This document shows, piece after piece, positions 55,416 through 64,000 of a stretch of DNA of 64,000 nucleotides. Under the pieces are notes generated by a model. That model was not told where the DNA came from, searched no databases, and saw only the letters and a list, made by a program, of their open reading frames with translations. A program made the translations under genes and the position numbers. This DNA comes from Undaria pinnatifida (taxonomy: Eukaryota > Sar > Phaeophyceae > Laminariales > Alariaceae), in contig JABAKD010000023.1 in NCBI GenBank assembly GCA_012845835.1, positions 26,639,972-26,703,971 on the forward strand, read 5' to 3'. The first letter of the stretch is position 1; every line of letters begins with the position of its first letter.

Positions 55416-55685
55416 TGTTAAGATACGGCCTCGAAAGGCCTGTAGGTATCCGAATTTGAGATCATTTGGATGGGTTTCGTATGATAAGGTTGGCGGTTTA
55501 TATTCGGGGAAGTTAGGAATTAGATCGGAGGCACGCGCCTCCGATCTCAGAAGCTATCCCGGGCTCTGGTGGAAACGAATAAAGCTACATCTCTACGAAG
55601 GAACGAAAGTGAGTACTCTCCGAAGACCTGCTCAATTGGCAGACCTGCAGGGGGCACTCTGTGTCCCCCACCTATTAATTTCACA
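55416..55685 (+). repeat. 3' LTR of copy D
   Basis: 270 bp from TGTTAAGATACGG to TTTCACA, about 99% identical to the 5' LTR. Carries the same TATA-like box, 10-bp hairpin and AATAAA. Followed by CATC, matching the 4 bp before the 5' LTR. Confidence 0.95.
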
Positions 55686-55761
55686 CATCATCAAAAAAAG
55701 CAGCAGAAGATATGTGAGAAGAAATTGTTGGGACCACACTACTCCCAAATAAAACAGCACC

Positions 55762-56470
55762 ACACGAAACGATGCGACAGGCAGCCATGAACACACGGCA
55801 GTCAGCATGACGAAAGGACACAGCGATATAACAATGACACGACATAGTCTCTCGGCTAGGTATACACGCACGGCCATGCACGCATGTGTTACAGAAGCAC
55901 GCCGCAAACTTCACGATCTATGGACCTACTGCTGTGCGAAAAGAGAACAAAAACTTCACGATCGATCGACCGAAAATATACGGACCGTTTTTGTACTGAT
56001 TTGCAATGTCGTACGATTCTTACATTTACTGAAAAAAAGAGTACAAAAAGTCGAGGAGAAAAATTATTTCCCCACGCCCAAACTAAACACCCCCACACCA
56101 AACGATGGAACAGGCAGCCATGAACACACGACAGTCAGCATGACGAAACGACACGACGACAGCACAACAACACGACATACTGTATGTAGTCTCTCGGCTA
56201 GGAATACACGCACGACCATGCACGCTTGTCTTGCAGCAGCACGCCGCAGCGTTGACCTACCGAAAATGTACGTACTGCTGCGCAAATATCGAACAAAAAC
56301 TGCACGATCGATCGACCGAAAAAATAAAGACCGTTTTCGTATTTATTTGCAATGTCGTACGATCCTTACATGTATTTACTGAAAAAAAGAGTGCAAAAAA
56401 CGGTGCCATGACAGTCCATGGGCTAGATATGGACGCACGCACACGCACGCACACGCACTAGTTACAGAAA
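55762..56470. repeat. Tandem repeat, period about 333 bp
   Basis: Unit 1 (about 55762-56050) and unit 2 (about 56095-56400) share 'caggcagccatgaacacac', 'tctctcggctagg', 'tcgatcgaccgaaaa' and 'tttgcaatgtcgtacgat'. A third decayed unit follows to about 56470, with an ACGC run. No coding signal was recognised. Confidence 0.8.
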
Positions 56471-56935
56471 CACACCGCAGCGTGAATGGCTGAAGCGCAT
56501 ACAGAGCACAGCAAATGTAGGAGCACGGGCACAAAAAACGAAGGAAATATGAAGTTGCAAACAGCTATTTTAACATAGAACTCACCCTCGAGCTTTCGCG
56601 CCCAACAGATCGTATTATTAAATCCGGATATGAAAAAAGATAAAATCGATCCCAGATCTGTCATGAATAAAGAGCCTATAATTTGGAGAGCCAGGGCACA
56701 CGCTCACTTTTCAATTTGGCACCCTGTTTCGAGAGGAAAACACAGATTGAGAACTGATCTGTTGAGACTCTCAATCGGCAGCCCGCGCGCCACCCCGTTC
56801 GCACTGCTTGCTTCGGGGTTTTGGCGCGGCTACCGCAGAAACCTCTCCTTTCGTCGCGTCTTCGTCGTAGGGGTGTTTTTTCCCTTTTTCCCCTTTCCTT
56901 GCTCCCTTTGATCTTTTCCCTTGCGTGTGGACTCC

Positions 56936-57595
56936 ATGTCGGGGACAATAAACATCGATGCCTCGAAGGCAGTCGTCCCCGACGACTTTAACACGATAGA
57001 GGAGGCGGTTGTGGTCACTGACGGGCAGGGCACCGGTCGCTGGATGATACAGAAGTTGGGTATTTCGCTAGACGGCTCCATTCGTGCGGCCTCGTCGCTC
57101 TCCGCCTCGAACCTTCAGACCACCCTCGGCATGTTGGTGACGGCGGGCGATGCGGACAACCCACCAGATTTTTTCCAAATAACGGCCGCAGCGTTTGGCG
57201 GAGGAGGATCCCCAGGCGAAATAGAAGAGCGCGCTAAGCGGGACATGTGCGCACAAGTCGCGGAGTACCTCTGGCGCTGCTCCGGCCGGGGAAAAATGAA
57301 GGTCGCGGAGGGTTACCTAATTTTTCCGAGCATCTCTTTCTCCGCCTCCGGTGTGGCGGGTGTGGCAGCGTCAGCGGAGGGCTACCGGGAGCGTGACGAC
57401 GACGTCCAGAGCGTCGCGAGCGCCTCACCAGCGGGGTCGACCGTTCCCAAGCGCACTCAGGGGGACATGCAGAGCCTCATCAGCGAGTTGGATGGAATGA
57501 CGGAGCGCACAGGGGGCGAGGGTAGTAGCAGCAATCTCGGGGTGTCTGCTGGTTCGGTCACAAAGAAGGCAAAACCAACCTACGTCACTCAATAG
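56936..57595 (+). CDS. Hypothetical protein, 219 aa
   Basis: Open frame from ATG (MSGTINIDASKAVVPDDFNT) to TAG. No family is recognised. Residues about 1-140 look like a folded domain with alternating hydrophobic segments (GRWMIQKLGISLDG; LQTTLGMLVTAGDADNPPDFFQ; MCAQVAEYLWRCSGRGKMKV; EGYLIFPSISFSASG). Residues 150-219 are Ser/Gly/Glu-rich and probably disordered, ending KKAKPTYVTQ. A pyrimidine-rich leader (56850-56930) precedes the ATG, as in many protist promoters or leaders. A 76-nt GT-AG intron may follow the stop. The frame is intact and its composition is protein-like, so it is probably a real gene, either host or carried by an unidentified element. Confidence 0.55.
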   Translation: MSGTINIDASKAVVPDDFNTIEEAVVVTDGQGTGRWMIQKLGISLDGSIRAASSLSASNLQTTLGMLVTAGDADNPPDFFQITAAAFGGGGSPGEIEERAKRDMCAQVAEYLWRCSGRGKMKVAEGYLIFPSISFSASGVAGVAASAEGYRERDDDVQSVASASPAGSTVPKRTQGDMQSLISELDGMTERTGGEGSSSNLGVSAGSVTKKAKPTYVTQ

Positions 57596-57601
57596 GATAA
57601 G

Positions 57602-57677
57602 GTGAGTCGCATGCTTGATCCCTCATTAACCAGTTCGAACGGCCCACTTACTATCATTGTTCTTTTTCCACGACCAG
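57602..57677 (+). other. Possible short intron after the 219-aa frame
   Basis: Donor AAG|GTGAGT at 57602 and acceptor after a T-rich tract (TTCTTTTTCCACGACCAG) ending at 57677. At 76 nt, the size is plausible. It lies downstream of the stop codon, so it would be in the 3' untranslated region or part of an alternative transcript. Confidence 0.35.
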
Positions 57678-58539
57678 GTTTCGGTGCACACATGTACATT
57701 GTGTACATTATATATTTCTTCTCGGAACACAAAATTGCTCAAATGCTCTAAATTTTGGATCGTGCTGGGCTCAAATCAGCACCGCGCGCTGCGTCGCGTT
57801 TGGAGGCGTGACATCATGTGCACTCGTTTGCTTTCCTCTCTTGCTTTCTCCTGGTGTTTTCGTGGGGTGGGCCGTCCCTGTTTCTATCTCATGCGTGGGT
57901 ATGTGTCTCCCATGCATACGGTAGTCGGTGCGATTATGTGTGGATGCATTTGCATTTGGTCGGTGTTATTATGTGTGGGTACATTTGCGTGTCTATTTTT
58001 TGGTCCATCCCGTACGTCATTGATTGGGTGGTCCGACTACGTTCTCCTCTCTGCCGTATCTACCACTACACACCTACACATAAGCCTATACGTTCAGCCT
58101 GCACGTGACCCGTGAGGGGAGTGGTGTTTCCCCAACGTGAAGTTCTATTTTGAGCGTGTGGATGGTAGTTTTACTCGTTCTCGGGTGATACTACAGCAGC
58201 TGAATTTAGTATTAATTACGCAAAATGTTCTCAATATTCAGACTCTGTTCGAATATGAGAAATTCTCCAGTCGTATGGTACTGACGACCACGGGCCCTGT
58301 TCATGCGTTTATACTCATCATGTAATATCACAACTGCTGTCGTTGCATTTGCGAATTTTTCTAGTCGTACGGGTTCACTGACGACCGTGGGTTTTTTGCT
58401 CATGCGCTCATGCTCATGTATGTGATGCCACAGCAGTAGTAGCTGTATTATATTCCAGGTATAAAACATAAGGGAAGCTTAGTTCGCTTGCTGCGGGGGC
58501 TTTGTTCAACATCACAGATGCAGCAACGTATGGCCACAG
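57678..58539. other. No recognisable gene
   Basis: T- and G-rich sequence with repeated 'attatgtgtgg' motifs (about 57930-57980) and a duplicated 'ctgacgacc' motif (58280, 58378). No motif-bearing open frame was found. Confidence 0.5.
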
Positions 58540-58808
58540 TGTGAAATTAAAGGTGGGGGACACAGAGTGCCCCCTGCAGGTCTGCCAATTGAGCAGGTCC
58601 TCGGAGAGTACTCACTTTCGTTCCTTCGTAGAGATGTAGCTTTATTCGTTTCCACCAGAGCCCGGGATAGCTTCTGAGATCGGAGGCGCGTGCCTCCGAT
58701 CTAAATCCTAACTTCCCCGAATATAAAACGCCAACCTTATCATACGAAACCCATCCAAATGATCCAAAATTCGGATACTCTCAGGCCTTTCGAGGCCGTA
58801 TCTTAACA
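58540..58808 (-). repeat. 3' LTR of copy E
   Basis: About 269 bp on the minus strand, with ends complementary to TGTTAAGATACGG and TTTCACA. Contains AATAAA and the 10-bp hairpin. Confidence 0.93.
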
Positions 58809-59664
58809 CTAGCCCACCCTGATGAGTCGCATATGCAGAAATATGGGAGATTCGGGGAAACTCCGGTTCTACGAACTAGACCATGAGTCGAAGATGCGGC
58901 TCCTCAAAACCCACTCCCACACCTCTAACCGTCTGGCTATGGAGCCAGGAACACGCGAAGAAAAGCAGTAGGAAGAAAAGCATGCCCTACAGCAAGGCAA
59001 TAGTCACCCATCAAAAACCTACCGCATGCCGCCGGCGTGGCGGGGGGGCAGAAAAGGCTCTAGAACCTGCCGCATGCCGCCGGTGTGGCGGGGGGGGGCA
59101 GGAAAGGCTCTACGGTAAACCAACCACAGAAAAGGTACTATGGCAAGGCGAGACCTCGTCGATATAGAGGGGGACACAGGCGCTAACACAAGGGAGAAGT
59201 CATGCGAAAAACCTCCCGCGGGCCATTGGCAAGGCCGGGGGTTAGACGAGGAAACGACGAATACCCGGCATGGAAGGTGTCAACACCTACAGCCCCGCTA
59301 GGGGAGGAAGTGTTAGACAAAAAAAAAACAAATAAGAACAAATACAACACAAAAAACATAAAAGATGACACACAGACCCGTACACTGGTCGACCCCCCCG
59401 GCTCTGGGCTGAGGAGGGCGTCGGCAAGGCGAAATTGAACAACGACCAAACGGCGACAGCCCTGCGCCTCAGATAGCGGCGTTTTACCTGAACCCTGACC
59501 CGGCACTGAGCAGGGGGTTCGGCAGGACAGACAAAAAAATGGAAAGAACCGCCCCAAAACTCGATGAAGGTCCTCAGGACACTACGAACGACCCAAAGAC
59601 AAAGACGCAAAACTCATAACTCAAAAAAATGAAGAACTATCGAGGAGCGGTGGTGGCTTGGAAG

Positions 59665-62149
59665 TCAACTGGCCACGGCCGCGCCTCGAGATTCGTCTAC
59701 GTTACGTTGGATTCCCCGAGGAAACGCACTGGCGATGTGGACTTGCAAGCACCAAGAGCCTCGTACGGCTCCCTTTGAAGTCGTGTAGCGCGCCGGGGGA
59801 AGAGGGAGTGTAATCGGTCCTGGGTCGTCCAGAAAGCGGACCAGGTATACCTTGTCCTCGGTAGTGCTCGCGCTGATTTTTCCTAGCCACCATAAACCAT
59901 CGTCTCCCTTGTACCAAAAGTGGGCTCCCTTAGGGAGTACTGTGTCGTGGTAGCGACGGAGCCAATCGGCGCGGGAAACACAGGCGTAGCCCAGCGCTAG
60001 GAAACGTTCCCCGTTGTTGCGGGAGAGCTCACGCTGTGCCGCTCCGATCCGTATTCGGCAGTAAAGGCGGTTGGTTTGGCGGTGCTGGTCCGGGGTTCCG
60101 GTCCAATAACGCAAGATGTGGGAGCGGGAGAGGTGAAGGTCCATTTCCCGCTCCCAGGACGGTTCGGAGAGTCCCGCCCAATGCGTCTTGTATAGCACCG
60201 CGATGACGCCACCTCGCCCCCGTACCGACTGATGACCAGTGATCTGCTCCACCTCCAGCCGTTGGATGGGAGTCGAAACGTCGTCTTGAGTGACGTGGTA
60301 CGGCGAGGACTTCTTGGGAAATTTGTTGAGCACATACTGTGTCAGCCCCGCCGGTAGGTATTTGGGCTTGTCCCCGCTGTCGTGGGGGTTGGCACAGGGT
60401 TTGCAGCGCTCGATGGCCACACGCCGACGAGCGTTCGTACCAGGCAGGTCGGAAGGGAGATCCAAATAAAGGAGGTTGCTCCCGAGCGGCGAGCCGTCCG
60501 GGGTCTCGGCGGCGGAGCAGGGACCGACGGCCAGGACCTTGTACAGGCCCGTCCAGTGAAGCGCGAGTTTGGCCTTGAGTACCTTGGCGTCGGTGTTCGT
60601 CTTCTCACCCTGGCGGATGGTAGAGGCAGAATTGTATACCCATGCCCAGCCACCCACAGTGAAGTTAGGTGCTGGACGCAGCGCGTCGGCGAGGGCGGAG
60701 TTTCTGCGGTTAACACGGGAAACGGTGAGGGCGTGGTGTGCGCGGACAATGTCGATCGCGCTTTTGTCGGTCGGTGGCCAAATCGCAATAGGCCAGGTGG
60801 TCACGGGCCAGACTCTGGTGTCCCACGACACCTGTGCGGTCGAAACCCGCCAGGGGGGGGCGTGGGAGTCTGCCCATGTGGACCTCGTTGGGCGCCGAAC
60901 CCGTCGCCGCGCTGACAGAGTTGTTGTAAGCGAATTCTAGGTGGGGCAGATGCGAGTCCCAGTCGTCTTGTCGCTCGTTGACGACCATAGCTAGCATTTG
61001 TGCCATAGTGTGATTTACCCGCTCAACGCCCCCGTTACAGCTGGGATGATATGAGCTTGTAGCAAGCTTGTGTACACCTAACAGCTGATATACAGCTTGT
61101 GAAAGCTTGGAGCAGAACTGCAGTCCGTTGTCCGAGAGTATGGTGCACGGGCACCCCCACAAGGGGATGTATTGGTTCACCAGGATATTGGCTGGACCTT
61201 CCGCGTTGAACTCAGCAGCAGTGACGGGGAACATGTCGGCCCGACGACTGAAGCGATCGGTGAACAGCAGGATGTAGGTGATGCCTCGTTGTGTGGTTGG
61301 AAGGGGGCCGAAGTAGTCAACACTGACGGCGATACCTGGACCTTCCGGCAGAGTCATTGTGATGATGGGCCAGCGGACAGTCAGCCGTGGGGTTTTCCGC
61401 GCTTGGCACTTCAAGCAGTGGCGAAGCCACCACCGGGTGCACACACTCATGCCAATCCACCAATAAAAACGCTCCAGCATGCGCAACGTGCGCGTGGTGC
61501 CAAGGTGGCCGGAGGCCGTCGAGTGGCAAGCTTGCATGATCCAAGGGCGCATGAGCAGGGGAACGTAGATGCGAACTGGCTCGTCGTTTAGCAAGCAAGC
61601 AGCTCGCCCCACAGAGTTCGGTTTGTCAGAGTTTGTTGGCGGGAGTGTCCGGTTACGGACGAGTAGGACAAAGTCGTCGTCGGTTGTATGTAGTCGACCC
61701 TTACCCGCCAGCTCCTGGATGTCTGAGAGGGAGGGACGCTTGTGCGAGAAGTAGCACGCCAAAACGTCGGGCGGCAGGACCGATGGCCGGCCGATAGAAA
61801 CGTAACGCATCATGGCGTGGCACGTCGGCTCAGCGTGCTGCTCTCGCTTCCAATCGCCATGTGAGTAACGTGTGACGGAATCAGCGAAACGCAATTCAGC
61901 AGCGTTGCGAAGGGCGTCCCGTGTATATGCGGTCGGCGTGCCACCAGGAGAAGGCGTGAGCCGTAAGAGAGGAGTTCCCATATAGGCTCTGCGTGGTCGC
62001 GGTTGGAAGGTAGTGGCACCGTGCGGACCGGCGAGTCGACAAGAGCAGGGGTCGCGGCGGCGACGGGGTTGGCTGCGGCCGTGGAACTCGCGACGGGGTT
62101 GTACTTCGTGCGCAAGATGGCCGAGGGGCCCCGCCGGGCCCGAATCCAT
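59665..62149 (-). pseudogene. Integrase-chromodomain region, copy E
   Basis: Starts at an ATG (MDSGPAGPLGHLAHEV), as in copy B. Shows the zinc region, the DDE core (VDYFGP, LSDNGLQF, GGVERVNH), chromodomain-like segment and terminal WWLGKI domain. It is a fossil with a small number of breaks. Confidence 0.88.
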
Positions 62150-63439
62150 AATCTACAGCGGGGGTGCATTACCCGTTGTTATCGCTGTTCGTCGGCGCGT
62201 CGTCGACGACGGAGGAGCTGGAGTGCCAAGCATGGCGGAGACGGACACAGTCGAACCGGTGGTCGCGGCGGGGCCGTCTCCTGTAAAGAACTCCGGGATA
62301 GATAAGTCGGCTGTGCGATGGGCGTCGCTGCAGCCAGGGCTTCTGCGGAGCCCGTGCCGCCCTCGATGGGTATGGCAAAAACCGAAGCGAAAACAGTGTT
62401 GGCGGCAGGTGAAATCGACCCGCGGCCGGTACAGCCTTCGGTAGTGGCGACGGAGGCAGAAACACGAGCGACGAATCTCCCCGGGGAAACAGAAAGGCCG
62501 TCAATCCTTATACGTGGCTCGTGTGTGCGAAAATCGTGAAACGCGGTAGAGGTGAGAGGGAGCCCACCCAAGGTAGCATGTTCAGTGCGGGGCACGAGCC
62601 CACCCAAGACAGTGCTTTCGGCGAGGGATTCGAGTCCACCCAAAGCAGTGCTTTCGGTGTGGGGCACGAGCCCACCCAAGACAGTGCTTTTGGCGAGGGG
62701 CGCGAGTCCACCCGAACCGACTCCTGGGATCGGCGAGGGGGGAGCGCGCAGCCCGCGGGTCCGCAGGAGGTAGATACCGCTATCTCCCACGGGGTTGAGG
62801 CTTGTCAACCCCACGAGGTTGAATTTTTTCAAGCCACTGCGGTCGTACTCCGTAGCGGGCTCTGGAAAACGGGCCGGAAAAATCGGCGATGCCCTTGGCG
62901 CTGCCTTTGCGGTACTCGAGTGTGCAATCGAACGCGGTGACGAACTCAAGCTACCGCTGGACTCGTGCATTGAGGGTCCCCACTTTGCCAATGCTCTCCT
63001 GTGTCTTGTGGCCGGAGGATATGCGGAACTTTGTTCCCCTCATTATCCTCGGAGGCGTTTGGGAACCCAAGCAATGCTGCCGGTCCCCAAATCTATAGGA
63101 GTCCAGTGCCTCTCCGAGTCGAGCGTTGCTCGACTGATATACGCGATTTTCATAGTGATCAAAATGTCGTCCAGCGTCACAGCACCCTCGACGAAACAGG
63201 GGCAGTGTTCTGACATCGCAAGGTCAGGGCCGACGCTAGAAGCTATCTCCACAACTTCACGGCTTTTCATTGGCCAACGCGCCCGAGAAGTAGGTCGGAA
63301 ACGCCGGAGGGGAAGCGTTGCGAGCGCCGGCCGCTGTGAACGGTCCGGTTGCGGCGCGGACGAGATTTCTTGGTTCGTGCACTCGCAGTGCAGGTGCGGA
63401 ACCGACTAGGGGAGGCCGGGTGCGCCGACCTGGTCTCAT

Positions 63440-63904
63440 TGTCGCAAATAGCCGCGCGAACGGCAGAAAGTGCCTCACCGAGCAAGTTTTTCCTCTCCCC
63501 TGGCATGGGTTGTTGGCCCTGGGACCATCCGCCCGGAGACCCATGCCCCACACTGGGTTCAGAGGGCTGGATACAGCCAAAAGCTTGTTGTCAGAGCTCA
63601 AATGGTATTTTTTTGTTATGGCTGGATTCTGCGTGAATTTGGCGTAGGTGCCAGGTGACACGGCGTTTTGCTTCTCCCTGTCCCCAACAGCGGAGTCAAA
63701 GTTGCGCACGCCTCGACCGATGCGTTTGCGTGTGCTTGGACGAGGCGACGACATAATGAGCCCCACTGCTCGATGGTCTTGCAAAAACTTGGTCTTTTCG
63801 GTCATCATGTACTGCTCCGCGCAAGAATATGGTACGTCGTCCACGGCAAACGACGAAGGAGACCACGGTGGGAAATAGGATGGGGACTGCCAGAATAACA
63901 CCAC
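63440..63904 (-). pseudogene. NADAR-like domain of copy E
   Basis: Minus-strand translation shows VVLFWQSPSYF, VPYSCAEQYMM, GRGVRNFD, YAKFTQNP and a WGMGLRADGPRA block. Position in the element is the same as in the other copies. Confidence 0.76.
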
Positions 63905-64000
63905 TTTGGCTGTGGAGTATTCGAGAGAAGGGTCAAAATCCGTGTTGAAATTGGGCCTGTAATGTCCCCGTCCAGGAACATCAGGCCTCGGGAGCACGAC

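Larger units (their letters stand above)
40859..55685 (+). mobile_element. Ty3/Gypsy chromodomain LTR retrotransposon, copy D (long form, NADAR-bearing)
   Basis: A 14.8-kb element with both LTRs (270 bp each) and an apparent 4-bp target duplication CATC (40855-40858 and 55686-55689). Parts in order are the 5' LTR, primer-binding site, 3-kb leader with tandem repeats, gag with zinc knuckle, and pol (linker, NADAR, protease, RT, RNase H, linker, integrase, chromodomain, WWLGKI-type domain). These are followed by the 3' untranslated stretch and 3' LTR. The two LTRs differ at about 3 of 270 positions by eye (about 1%), so the insertion is young. It is nearly whole but carries roughly three or four breaks. 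It inserted next to the possible exon at 40714-40832. Confidence 0.95.
58540..64000 (-). mobile_element. Ty3/Gypsy LTR retrotransposon, copy E (short form, 5' end outside window)
   Basis: Reverse-strand copy with the same parts as A, B and C: NADAR-like domain, RNase H-like remnant, 12-residue repeats, integrase, chromodomain, C-terminal WWLGKI-type domain, 3' untranslated stretch with duplicated GC-rich hairpin (about 59030-59110) and 3' LTR. No protease or RT is recognised. It is broken, with several breaks. The left side of the element (its 3' end) is complete. Confidence 0.92.

Noticed and set aside
57657-58115. 152-codon hydrophobic open frame
   Set aside because: Starts in or beside a possible intron, has no motif, and overlaps repeated 'gtgtgg' sequence. 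Probably chance.

Overview
This is eukaryotic nuclear DNA dominated by transposable elements. Evidence is multi-exon genes with GT-AG introns whose phases match, LTR retrotransposons, multi-exon hAT and PIF/Harbinger transposases, tRNA-like SINE remnants, and many satellites and microsatellites. No bacterial operon, rRNA or CRISPR array is present. The host cannot be named from this window. Base composition, CTG/CAG-rich tracts and chromodomain Ty3/Gypsy elements would suit an alga or an oomycete-like protist, but that is a weak inference.

One Ty3/Gypsy chromodomain family accounts for about 38 kb in five copies. Copy A (1-5795, +) and copy E (58540-64000, -) are cut by the window edges. Copies B (13375-20038, -) and C (20549-26416, +) face each other head to head across a 510-N gap. 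Copy D (40859-55685, +) is a long, young copy with both 270-bp LTRs, a primer-binding site, a 3-kb leader, gag with a zinc knuckle, and pol with protease, RT, RNase H, integrase, chromodomain and a C-terminal WWLGKI-type domain. A, B, C and E share a shorter layout in which I recognise no protease or RT but do see integrase and chromodomain.

The main finding is a NADAR (YbiA/DUF1768-like) domain in the pol frame, upstream of the protease in D and also present in the four short copies. NADAR enzymes act on ADP-ribosyl and related N-glycosidic substrates, including ADP-ribosylated guanine. A retrotransposon carrying one suggests a counter-defence or nucleic-acid de-ADP-ribosylation role.

Between the LTR elements, from left to right, are: a 153-bp tandem repeat; a decayed PIF/Harbinger transposase gene with a 1.8-kb repeat-filled intron (6568-10043); a short inverted-repeat MITE (10096-10288); a 2.3-kb foldback palindrome (11034-13374) whose centre is an array of about 69-bp mini-MITEs; tRNA-like SINE remnants and a separate 60-bp inverted-repeat pair (27.4-28.9 kb); about 5 kb with little recognisable content; and a multi-exon hAT transposase gene (35370-39806, with a possible upstream exon at 40714-40832). 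The hAT gene is flanked on both sides by direct arrays of the same 42-bp minisatellite. Copy D inserted just beside the hAT upstream exon. To the right of D are a 333-bp tandem repeat and an intact 219-aa ORF of unknown function (56936-57595).
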